A DNA stretch of 12,961 nucleotides, taken from NCBI GenBank assembly GCA_016874315.1, contig VGTX01000010.1, forward strand, positions 1-12,961, given 5' to 3'. The notes under the pieces were generated by a model, which was not told where the DNA came from, did not search any database, and saw nothing but the letters and a program-made list of their open reading frames with translations. Shown piece by piece: positions 4,537 to 12,196 of the stretch (the stretch's first letter is position 1; every line of letters begins with the position of its first letter). The position numbers were made by a program, and so were the translations under genes. This DNA comes from Gammaproteobacteria bacterium (GTDB lineage Bacteria; Pseudomonadota; Gammaproteobacteria; Berkiellales; Berkiellaceae).

Positions 4537-6834
4537 GTGGAAAACATGTCCTCATCCTCAACATATACATCATCAAGCATTAAAGTTTTAAAAGGCCTTG
4601 AAGCTGTAAGAAAGCGCCCTGGAATGTACATAGGTGATGTGCATGATGGTTCAGGCCTCCATCATATGATTTTTGAAGTAGTAGATAACTCTGTTGATGA
4701 AGGATTGGCTGGATTTTGTCATAACATCAAGGTAGTGCTGCACATTGATGGTTCCGTGAGTGTACAAGATGACGGAAGAGGAATTCCGGTTGATTTGCAT
4801 GAGGAGGAGCAACGTTCTGCCGCAGAAGTCATTATGACTGTATTACATGCTGGCGGGAAGTTTGATGATAATTCATATAAGGTTTCAGGCGGCTTGCATG
4901 GTGTTGGGGTTTCGGTTGTCAATGCATTGAGCTCTAAGCTATTGCTCGAAATTCATCGAGACGGATATGCATGGCACCAAGAGTATTCTAATGGAGATCC
5001 TGTTGTTTCATTAACAAGAGGGGAGTCGTCTGCAAGAACCGGTACGAAGGTAAGGTTTTATCCTTCAGCAGATATTTTTTCAACAATAGATTTTGTTCCA
5101 GAGCTGATCGAAAAGCGACTTCGCGAGCTTTCTTTTTTAAATCCCTCAATTCTTTTCGAGTTTTATAATGAGCGTGATGGCGGTGTTGTTCGCTTCGATC
5201 CCGAGGGAGGATTGTTAGGATTTGTGCGCTATTTAGGAAGAGCGAAAAATGCACTTCACAAGACAATTATTACAGGCGCATACCGTGAAGACACAACCTC
5301 CATCGAAATCGCTTTGCAGTGGAGCGATAGTTATAATGAAACTATTTTCTGTTTTACTAATAATATTCCACAAAAAGATGGCGGTAACCATCTAAGTGGT
5401 TTTAAAAGCGGCCTAACGAGAACAATTAACCAATATTTTTTAACTGAACCTTGTTTTGCATCAAAGCGTCAAAAAAATGAATTGACAGGCGATGATGTTC
5501 GAGAGGGGTTGGTTGCGGTTGTATCGGTAAAAATGAGTGATCCTCAGTTTTCATCCCAAACAAAAGAGCGATTAGTTTCAGATGTGAAACGATTTGTAGA
5601 TACGGCTGTGTCGCAAGCTTTACAGGCATTTCTAGATGAGCACCCTCAAGATGCAAAAATCATTATTGATAAGATATTGGAAGCATCCAGGGCGCGTGAA
5701 GCAGCTCGTAAAGCAAGAGAGATGACTCGAAAAAAGAATGCATTAGAAATATCATCGTTACCAGGAAAATTAGCAGATTGCCAATATAACGATCCTGCAT
5801 TATGCGAATTGTTTATAGTGGAGGGAGATTCGGCTGGTGGATCTGCAAAGCAAGCGCGCGATAGACGCACTCAAGCCATATTGCCACTGAGGGGAAAGAT
5901 TTTAAACGTTGAGCGCTCACGCTTTGATCGGGTTTTAGGTTCAGAACAGATAGGCACATTAATTATTGCATTGGGTTGTGGTATTGGAGCGGGTGACTTC
6001 GATTTAACAAAATTGCGGTATCATAAGGTCGTCATTATGACAGATGCTGATGTTGATGGAGCGCATATCCGCACACTGTTGCTGACCTTTATTTATCGAC
6101 ATCTGCCTGAATTAATACATGCTGGCTATGTCTATATTGCTCAGCCTCCTTTATACAAAATTCGTATACAAGGAAGTGATTTATATTTGAAGGATGATCG
6201 AGAGCTATTATCTCGAATGATGCAAATTATCCGAGGAATGACTTTGACAATTTTATCAACAGAAGTTCAGTACGATAAGGAACACTTCGCAGCATATTTC
6301 GAGCAATACGATGCTTTACTTCACTCCTGGACTCATCATCATTGTGCGCTAGATGAAGTTTTTCACTTATTACATAATGAAGCATTAAAAAATTCGGAAA
6401 CCGCGCTATTGACATGGGATGGAATGTTCTTGAATTTGGTAATTAACGATCAGCCTGTTTTAATTCAATGCTCTAAACAACAAAAAGAAATTCTATGCTC
6501 TTTTGAGGCTTTAATTCGTGAGGTGAGTGGCGGTGCACAATTAAGCTATAAAAACCAAAAAGAAACAGCCATTAATTGGCCTTCATTGTTTACATCAGCA
6601 AAAGAATGGGCAAAATCTGAGTTAAAAATTCAGAGATTTAAAGGGCTTGGTGAGATGAATCCTGAGCAATTATGGGATACAGCCATGGATCCTGCACGTC
6701 GAACGTTATTGCAGGTGCGAATTGAAGATGCTGCAGAGGCTGATAAAATGTTTACAATCTTAATGGGTGATGAGGTTGAACCAAGACGAGACTTCATTGA
6801 ACGCAATGCGTTAAATGCCGTATTAGATTATTAA
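4537..6834 (+). CDS. gyrB: DNA gyrase subunit B
   Basis: GyrB is the ATPase half of gyrase, which with GyrA adds negative supercoils. The 765-residue protein begins with SSSIKVLKGLEAVRKRPGM and has the GHKL ATP site: E47, N51, DDGRGIP (78-84) and the GGLHGVG lid (118-124). The transducer carries QTK (341-343). The TOPRIM fold has EGDSAGG (429-435) and DADVD (503-507) for magnesium, then PLRGKILNVE (450-459), and later QRFKGLGEMNP (699-709). The gammaproteobacterial insert is present at roughly 545-690 but is poorly conserved and shorter than in E. coli (804 aa in total). The GTG start is preferred over the ATG three codons later because AAGGA lies 10 nt upstream of GTG but 19 nt from that ATG. 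The gene is third in the dnaA operon. Confidence 0.98.
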   Translation: MENMSSSSTYTSSSIKVLKGLEAVRKRPGMYIGDVHDGSGLHHMIFEVVDNSVDEGLAGFCHNIKVVLHIDGSVSVQDDGRGIPVDLHEEEQRSAAEVIMTVLHAGGKFDDNSYKVSGGLHGVGVSVVNALSSKLLLEIHRDGYAWHQEYSNGDPVVSLTRGESSARTGTKVRFYPSADIFSTIDFVPELIEKRLRELSFLNPSILFEFYNERDGGVVRFDPEGGLLGFVRYLGRAKNALHKTIITGAYREDTTSIEIALQWSDSYNETIFCFTNNIPQKDGGNHLSGFKSGLTRTINQYFLTEPCFASKRQKNELTGDDVREGLVAVVSVKMSDPQFSSQTKERLVSDVKRFVDTAVSQALQAFLDEHPQDAKIIIDKILEASRAREAARKAREMTRKKNALEISSLPGKLADCQYNDPALCELFIVEGDSAGGSAKQARDRRTQAILPLRGKILNVERSRFDRVLGSEQIGTLIIALGCGIGAGDFDLTKLRYHKVVIMTDADVDGAHIRTLLLTFIYRHLPELIHAGYVYIAQPPLYKIRIQGSDLYLKDDRELLSRMMQIIRGMTLTILSTEVQYDKEHFAAYFEQYDALLHSWTHHHCALDEVFHLLHNEALKNSETALLTWDGMFLNLVINDQPVLIQCSKQQKEILCSFEALIREVSGGAQLSYKNQKETAINWPSLFTSAKEWAKSELKIQRFKGLGEMNPEQLWDTAMDPARRTLLQVRIEDAAEADKMFTILMGDEVEPRRDFIERNALNAVLDY

Positions 6835-6846
6835 GATTGCTGATAA

Positions 6847-6873
6847 GTAAGTACTTTACACAAAAGTGCTTAC
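6847..6873. terminator. 11-bp hairpin between convergent gyrB and rsmB, possible bidirectional terminator
   Basis: The arms GTAAGTACTTT (6847-6857) and AAAGTGCTTAC (6863-6873) pair over 11 positions with one T-G wobble and a 5-nt loop ACACA. It lies in the 61-nt gap between the ends of two genes facing each other, where a terminator is expected. No clear U-run follows on either strand, so intrinsic termination is uncertain; it may block exonucleases or bind a protein instead. The core resembles the hairpin at 1418-1443. Confidence 0.45.
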
Positions 6874-6895
6874 GGCCTGCACTAAATCTTTAGGG

Positions 6896-8191
6896 CTACG
6901 CGTCAATTTTTCTTTGTAACACAGCAAAAAACATCCCGTCGGCAGATGAAGACATGAGTTGCAGCATACCAAACTCTTTTTGAATCAAGCCCGCAAGTTC
7001 AACTTTTATATATGTCCAAGAGGGATTTTCTGAAATGAATTTCCCTATCTGTTTTTCGTTTTCATTAGAATTTATTGAGCATGTAGAGTAAATCAAATAA
7101 CCGCCAGGCATGACATACGAAGCTGCATTTTTTAAGATATTAGCCTGTGTTTGTTCAAGACTATGATTGTCATGTTTTTTCCATAAAGAGTCTGGATGTT
7201 TTCGTGTAACCCCGCTGCCACTGCATGGAGGGTCAACTAAGACTAAATCAAAATTCTTCAACTTTGCGGATTTATTAGATAGAAGAGTGCTGGATGTGGT
7301 CCAATTATGTTGTAATACCTCTATCTGCACCGTAGAGTTATCAATACCAACTCGTATTAAGTTGCTCTTTAATTCAAGCAGTCTGGGTAATGACAAATCG
7401 GTTAGTGTAAGATTCGCATTTGGATAGTGGTTAAAGAGAAGAATGCTCTTCCCTCCGGGCGCTGCGCAGCAGTCTAAGATGTTATTTGGAGTAATTTCTA
7501 TTTTTTCTAAAATAAGCCGTAATCTTTGACTAGAAATGTTTTGAAAAGAAATCTGCCCTGCTTCGAATAACGACTGAACGTATTCAGTTGTTTTTTTCAG
7601 TTGAATTGCAGATCCACCCAAATCTGTTGAAAGAATATTCGCACACTCAATCTCCGATATTTCTTTTTGCAAATTTAAAGATTTACAAGAAATCCACAGG
7701 GGTGGGTGCGAGAACATCAATTCCAATTGAAGATTTGGATTATCCTCTAGCAAATGTGCGATCCACGAATCTGATTTTTTTGCAGCATCGTGTATGACGC
7801 TCCAAAAGATGGACTCATCTGGCGCCTGAGCTAAAATCGCTCTTGCAATTGGTGTAAGCCAATTTACACGAAGATCTTTATTAAGAGCGGAGGAAAGCCA
7901 CTGATTGACATAGTAAATGGCTTTTTGACCGAAAATTAGCTGATCTAATGCAACAAATAGCGCACAAATTCCAAAAGCACTGTGCTGTACAGCTATTTTT
8001 TTTCGCCATTTAGGGTAGCGGATGTCGAGAAACCAACTTAGTGGTAGTGCATGTCGCAATACAGAGTAGGTGAGTCGTTTATCTTCAAAATCCCACCCAT
8101 CTACGAGCTGCTCTCGCATAGCTAAAGGAGGTAGACTCTTTTTTTCAAAAAAAACATCATTTAAAAAACGTACTATTTTAATAATATTCAT
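6896..8191 (-). CDS. rsmB: 16S rRNA (cytosine-967-C5)-methyltransferase RsmB
   Basis: RsmB uses S-adenosylmethionine to methylate C967 of 16S rRNA. The 431-residue protein matches the family length (E. coli 429) and architecture. A divergent, helical NusB-like RNA-binding domain (about 1-130) is followed by a Rossmann methyltransferase domain from about residue 210. Motif I is LDCCAAPGGKS (239-249). Motif IV is VDPPCSGSGVTRKHPD (from 319) with C323. Motif VI is IYSTCSINSNENE with C371, the expected catalytic cysteine; the chain ends with the DGMFFAVLQRK strand. The N-terminal domain is weakly conserved, as is common here. The ATG overlaps the fmt stop as ATGA, so translation is coupled, and the gene is last in def-fmt-rsmB. 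It converges on gyrB. Confidence 0.93.
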   Translation of the reverse strand: MNIIKIVRFLNDVFFEKKSLPPLAMREQLVDGWDFEDKRLTYSVLRHALPLSWFLDIRYPKWRKKIAVQHSAFGICALFVALDQLIFGQKAIYYVNQWLSSALNKDLRVNWLTPIARAILAQAPDESIFWSVIHDAAKKSDSWIAHLLEDNPNLQLELMFSHPPLWISCKSLNLQKEISEIECANILSTDLGGSAIQLKKTTEYVQSLFEAGQISFQNISSQRLRLILEKIEITPNNILDCCAAPGGKSILLFNHYPNANLTLTDLSLPRLLELKSNLIRVGIDNSTVQIEVLQHNWTTSSTLLSNKSAKLKNFDLVLVDPPCSGSGVTRKHPDSLWKKHDNHSLEQTQANILKNAASYVMPGGYLIYSTCSINSNENEKQIGKFISENPSWTYIKVELAGLIQKEFGMLQLMSSSADGMFFAVLQRKIDA

Positions 8192-9162
8192 ATCAACTCA
8201 AGAATTTTGTGAATCCAATGAGATGGGTCGTGCGCTATCTCTGAAACTTCACATGGCTTGTAGCCTTCTAGTTGAATTTTTTTCAACTCAATCCAATCCG
8301 ATGATGCTGTTTGAATAAATAAGCGATTTTCGCAACATATCGCCGATCCTGCATTAGGGGTCAGATGTAATTTTTTTTGAATAGGATCTGTTGGTTCAAT
8401 TATGCGGCAATCAATAATTTTTAGCCGACGCGAGTCAGAAAGTAAGCAATAGAGTCCGGGCCACGGATAAAATGCTCGAAATGCACGGTCAATCCATGTC
8501 GCGCTCTTCACCTTCCAATCAATGAGCCCATGATTTTTTTCTATCTTATGAGCGTAAGTCGGATCGCCTATTTGTGAAGTCGCAGGGTATTTTTCTGGTT
8601 TTGCAAGAAAGCTTTGTAGCAAATCAGCCCCAAGCTGACTTAATTTCTCAGTCATTGTTTCCTGATTATCATTTTTTGTAATTGGAATTCGTTGTGAAAG
8701 GTGTACTGGACCTTCATCTAGCCCTGCTGTCATTCGCATTACACACGTTCCTGATACTGAATCGCCAGCCAGAAGCGCATGCTGAATTGGCGCGGCGCCT
8801 CGCCATCTAGGAAGTAAAGAGCAATGAATATTTAGTGGCTCATGTGCGGGCCAATCAAGCAACCACTGGGGGATGATTTTTCCATATGCTGCCACAATCA
8901 AATAATCACAAGGATATTGCTGAATTGTTTGACCAATATCTTCTTTTTTTAAAGAAAGAGGCCTAAAAACAGGAAGATGATTATCTTGCGCAAATTCATC
9001 AATCGGGCACATCTGATCTTGCAAGCCCCTACCCGCAGGCCGGGCGGGTTGTGTTAAAACAAGAACGATCTCACTGATTTTAAGAAGTCGCTCTAAAATG
9101 GGAACTGCAAATGTAGCGGTGCCAGCAAATATGACTTTTGGTTTTCTTTTTTTTTGATTCAT
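8188..9162 (-). CDS. fmt: Methionyl-tRNA formyltransferase
   Basis: Fmt transfers a formyl group from 10-formyltetrahydrofolate to Met-tRNA(fMet), making the initiator tRNA for bacterial translation. The 324-residue protein has the glycine loop FAGTATFAVP (12-21), the catalytic core NIHCSLLPRWRGAAP (111-125) and MTAGLDEG (144-151). N111, H113 and D149 correspond to the conserved Asn-His-Asp triad (N108, H110, D146 in E. coli). The C-terminal tRNA-binding barrel is present (about 205-320). Cysteine replaces the small residue usual after the catalytic His (HCS); otherwise the site is standard. The def stop TAA is immediately followed by this ATG, with GGAG 7 nt upstream inside def. It overlaps rsmB by 4 nt. 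Pairing with def is the usual arrangement, since Def removes the formyl group that Fmt adds. Confidence 0.96.
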   Translation of the reverse strand: MNQKKRKPKVIFAGTATFAVPILERLLKISEIVLVLTQPARPAGRGLQDQMCPIDEFAQDNHLPVFRPLSLKKEDIGQTIQQYPCDYLIVAAYGKIIPQWLLDWPAHEPLNIHCSLLPRWRGAAPIQHALLAGDSVSGTCVMRMTAGLDEGPVHLSQRIPITKNDNQETMTEKLSQLGADLLQSFLAKPEKYPATSQIGDPTYAHKIEKNHGLIDWKVKSATWIDRAFRAFYPWPGLYCLLSDSRRLKIIDCRIIEPTDPIQKKLHLTPNAGSAICCENRLFIQTASSDWIELKKIQLEGYKPCEVSEIAHDPSHWIHKILELI

Positions 9163-9684
9163 TTATAGGCTCCAGTTTGACGGTGCGCGATATTTCTTCC
9201 AAAGACGATTTCGATCGCTAATATTTGAGACACGATCGGGAAATAAAATACCATCTAGATGATCAATTTCGTGTTGGACACAAGACGACTCTAAGCCCTC
9301 AAATGTTTTTTGCTGTAGACTTCCAAGTTCATCATGGTATTCAACCAATATCCGGCTTGGCCTTGTAACAGATTGATAGACGCCGGGTAAAGATAAGCAG
9401 CCCTCTGTAATTTTGTGAAGAGGCCCTTGTTTTTCCAGAATAACTGGGTTGGCTAAGAAAATTGGAGTAGATCGATCGTCAGAGCAATCCATCACAAAAA
9501 TGCGCAATAATAAGCCAACTTGGTTAGCAGCAAGCCCCACGCCAGGCCCTCGATACATGATTTCTAGCATTGCTTGATATAGTGCAGGAGCCAGCTCAAA
9601 TTCATCAAAAGGACTTGCTTTTTGTCTTAAAATTGAATGAGGATGGTATCGCAGTTGAAGGTTATTGATAATTGACTGTGTCAT
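9163..9684 (-). CDS. def: Peptide deformylase
   Basis: Def is a metalloenzyme (usually Fe2+) that removes the formyl group from nascent proteins. From the ATG at 9684 the product has 173 residues, close to the family norm. Its three signature motifs are GPGVGLAANQVG (46-57), EGCLS (94-98, metal ligand C96) and QHEIDH (137-142, HExxH with two metal-binding histidines). The frame is open further upstream, with an ATG at 9720 and a GTG at 9747. I prefer 9684 because the family normally starts only a few residues before the conserved RYHP segment. None of the three starts has a Shine-Dalgarno, so the exact start is uncertain. It is first in def-fmt-rsmB and is transcribed away from topA. Confidence 0.93.
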   Translation of the reverse strand: MTQSIINNLQLRYHPHSILRQKASPFDEFELAPALYQAMLEIMYRGPGVGLAANQVGLLLRIFVMDCSDDRSTPIFLANPVILEKQGPLHKITEGCLSLPGVYQSVTRPSRILVEYHDELGSLQQKTFEGLESSCVQHEIDHLDGILFPDRVSNISDRNRLWKKYRAPSNWSL

Positions 9685-9770
9685 ATGAGAGAGTATAAGA
9701 CGATAACATAATTGACTCATTGTAAGATTTTTTTTTAACAAATTCACTATAAAAATTAAAAATATATCAA

Positions 9771-9798
9771 ATCATTACTAGTTAGACTATGCTGTCAA
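9771..9798 (-). promoter_or_regulatory. Sigma70-type promoter for def-fmt-rsmB
   Basis: On the minus strand a perfect -35 TTGACA (9798-9793) is followed after 16 nt by AATGAT (9776-9771), which matches the -10 consensus at four of six bases. Transcription would begin near 9764. That leaves leaders of about 17, 44 or 80 nt to the three possible def starts. It is the clearest promoter in the window and overlaps the topA upstream region head to head. Confidence 0.5.
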
Positions 9799-9803
9799 TT
9801 AGC

Positions 9804-9809
9804 TATGAT
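9804..9809 (+). promoter_or_regulatory. Candidate -10 element for topA
   Basis: TATGAT matches the -10 consensus at five of six positions and would place the topA transcript start near 9816, 28 nt before the preferred ATG. No good -35 is seen upstream. The hexamer contains the more upstream in-frame ATG at 9805, so if this promoter is real that ATG is not transcribed. It lies a few bases from the def -35 on the other strand. Confidence 0.4.
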
Positions 9810-9843
9810 TGCATTTCGTAACTTATTAAAGGAAATAAGAAGT

Positions 9844-12126
9844 ATGGACCGACTTATGATTGTTGAGTCGCCTTCCAAGGCCAAAACAATTCAACGATAT
9901 TTAGGAGCTGGCTATAAAGTCATGGCCTCGTATGGACACTTGCGCGATCTTGTTCCAAAAAAGGGGGCTGTTGAGGTCGGAAACCACGAAGTGCATATGA
10001 AATATCAAAATATTTCAAAAAACAAGCAACATATTGAGCAGTTATGCGCGGCAGCTGAAGCAGCAACAACAATATTTCTTGCTACTGACCCTGATAGAGA
10101 AGGGGAGGCGATTGCTTTTCATTTGCTAGAGATTTTTAAACAGCATATCAATCTCACAGGAAAATTAGTGAGACGAGTGGTTTTTCACGAAATTACACAA
10201 ACACAAATTATTCAAGCAATCGAGTCGTCTCGCGATTTAGATATGAATCTTGTTAATGCTCAGCAAGCAAGACGCGCATTAGATTATTTAGTAGGGTTTA
10301 ATTTATCACCAGTGCTTTGGAAAAAAGTGAAGCCAGGCCTTTCTGCGGGTCGCGTGCAATCACCAGCTTTAAGACTGATTGCTGATCGCGAGGCTGAAAT
10401 AGCAAAATTCCAGTCACGAGAATATTGGTCAGTGCATGCTGATCTTACTAGTGGCAGGAGAAAAGTTCATGCGAAATTTGTGAATATGCATGGAAAAAAA
10501 TTAGGACAATTTGATCTAAATAATAAAGATCAAGTCGATGCTCTATTACTTCAAATAGATGAACATGGAAAAGATCGCTGGCGGATTGACACAATTGTTC
10601 ATAAAGACAGAAAAAAGCAACCTGTGGCGCCATTTACAACATCAACGTTACAGCAGGAGGCTGCGCGCAAGCTTGGGTTATCCTCTGCGCAAACAATGCG
10701 AATTGCGCAGCAGTTGTATGAGGGTGTTGATGTTGGATCCGATTCAGTCGCATTAATCACGTATCTGCGCACAGACTCTGTTACTCTCTCTGAGGAGGCA
10801 ATTAAGTCGATTCGTAGTGAAATTGCCTCAAGATACGGCAAAGAAAACCTCCCAGCTTCGCCTCGTGCATACAAAACAAAATCCAAAAATGCACAAGAAG
10901 CACATGAAGCGATTCGGCCAATTGATTGCACTCGTACTCCTGAATCGTTAAAAAAACACCTTGCACTTGATCAATATAAACTTTATGACTTAATTTGGTC
11001 TCGCACAGTCAGCTCCCAGATGGTGGATGCTATTTACGAAGATCAAATTATTACAATTAGTGCTGGAGATGATTATCGTTTCGAAGCAAGAAGAACATGC
11101 TTAAAGCGAGAAGGATTTTTATTGGTTTATCAAGAAGGGTCTGATGATGTTCAGATTGAAGCCACTGAAAATAAGTTTTTGCAATTAAAAGAGGGTGAAT
11201 TACTTTCGTTTGTTAAATGGGATCCTGCTCAACATATGACAGAGCCACCGCATCGGTTTAATGAGGCCACGTTAGTAAAGGCGCTTGAATCCTATGGTAT
11301 TGGTAGACCTTCAACTTATTCGAGTATTATCTCGACCCTAAAACAGAGAGATTATGTTGAATTTAAGCAAAAACGCTTTACACCAACCGATACGGGTGTA
11401 GTTGTAAATGATTTTCTAAAAAAATATTTTGTAAACTACGTTGATTATGATTTTACAGCGCAATTGGAAGACAGGTTAGATGCTGTTTCTTTGGGGGTTG
11501 AAAGCTGGACTACCCTCGTAGGGGAATTTTGGCTGCCATTTCATAATTTGGTAGAGCATATTTCTGAAAAAATTTCTAAAAAAGAGGTTGTACATGAGGA
11601 AATTGATGAAACATGTCCTCTTTGTCAGCATAAATTAGTCAAGAAATTTGGACGTGCGGGGAGATTTATCGGATGTTCGCATTATCCTGAGTGTAAATAT
11701 ACACGGCCTATAGATGGATCGGCAGATGAGGGGGCTACACAGCCAGCATCCGTAGATCGTGATTGTCCCTTGTGCCAAAAGCCATTGGTCTATAAAAAGG
11801 GGCGATTCGGCACATTTATAGGATGCTCTGGTTATCCTGAGTGTCGACATATAGAGTCCATGAAAAAATCGTATGAAACAGGCATCACATGTCCAACATG
11901 CAATAAAGGGCAAATTGTTGGAAAAACTTCACGTAAGGGAACTATTTTTTACGCATGCTCCGCTTATCCAAACTGTAAGCAAACATATTCAGGAAAGCCA
12001 GTTCTGCACCAGTGTCCACAATGCGCATACCCTTTATTAATAGAGAAGCAAACAAAAAAAGATGGCAAATTTATAGCATGTCCTGAAAAAACATGTGACT
12101 ATCGGAAACCTCTAGTAACTGACTAA
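9844..12126 (+). CDS. topA: DNA topoisomerase I (type IA) with four Cys4 ribbons
   Basis: TopA relaxes negative supercoils by cutting one strand through a 5'-phosphotyrosine link, balancing gyrase. The 760-residue protein (E. coli 865) starts MDRLMIVESPSKAKT. It contains the TOPRIM Glu (E8) and DPDRE (D82, D84, E86), GLSAGRVQSPALR, and the active-site stretch ITYLRTD with Y307. ESYGIGRPSTYSSII follows further on. The C-terminus has four tetracysteine ribbons: C591/594/611/617, C641/644/661/667, C683/686/705/711 and C724/727/746/751. The protein ends nine residues after the last cysteine, so the long cysteine-free tail of E. coli TopA is missing. The frame extends to an ATG at 9805, but AAAGGAAA 10 nt before 9844 and family alignment favour 9844. 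The gene follows def divergently; genes usual in between (lysM-type, dprA, smg) are absent. Confidence 0.97.
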   Translation: MDRLMIVESPSKAKTIQRYLGAGYKVMASYGHLRDLVPKKGAVEVGNHEVHMKYQNISKNKQHIEQLCAAAEAATTIFLATDPDREGEAIAFHLLEIFKQHINLTGKLVRRVVFHEITQTQIIQAIESSRDLDMNLVNAQQARRALDYLVGFNLSPVLWKKVKPGLSAGRVQSPALRLIADREAEIAKFQSREYWSVHADLTSGRRKVHAKFVNMHGKKLGQFDLNNKDQVDALLLQIDEHGKDRWRIDTIVHKDRKKQPVAPFTTSTLQQEAARKLGLSSAQTMRIAQQLYEGVDVGSDSVALITYLRTDSVTLSEEAIKSIRSEIASRYGKENLPASPRAYKTKSKNAQEAHEAIRPIDCTRTPESLKKHLALDQYKLYDLIWSRTVSSQMVDAIYEDQIITISAGDDYRFEARRTCLKREGFLLVYQEGSDDVQIEATENKFLQLKEGELLSFVKWDPAQHMTEPPHRFNEATLVKALESYGIGRPSTYSSIISTLKQRDYVEFKQKRFTPTDTGVVVNDFLKKYFVNYVDYDFTAQLEDRLDAVSLGVESWTTLVGEFWLPFHNLVEHISEKISKKEVVHEEIDETCPLCQHKLVKKFGRAGRFIGCSHYPECKYTRPIDGSADEGATQPASVDRDCPLCQKPLVYKKGRFGTFIGCSGYPECRHIESMKKSYETGITCPTCNKGQIVGKTSRKGTIFYACSAYPNCKQTYSGKPVLHQCPQCAYPLLIEKQTKKDGKFIACPEKTCDYRKPLVTD

Positions 12127-12196
12127 GCGTTGAATTGTATGCTTGCCAGCGCCATACTCAAGGCCACAAGAAGTTGTGACTGATGAGGGCGCTAAT
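12127..12196 (+). other. topA-hemF spacer with short in-frame open stretch
   Basis: These 70 nt appear richer in G and C than the flanking genes. After the topA stop the same frame stays open for 18 codons to a TGA at 12181-12183, including an ATG at 12139 that would give a 14-residue peptide (MLASAILKATRSCD). That ATG has no Shine-Dalgarno. A small CACAA/TTGTG hairpin with loop GAAG lies at 12165-12178 without a T-run. GAGGG (12185-12189) is the hemF ribosome binding site. I see no promoter. Related genomes often carry tsaC here; nothing in the spacer is recognisable as tsaC. The stretch could be a decayed remnant or a chance frame. Confidence 0.35.

Noticed and set aside
8070..8318. Plus-strand open frame across the fmt-rsmB junction
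   Set aside because: It runs antisense to two well-identified genes and has no family resemblance or ribosome site.
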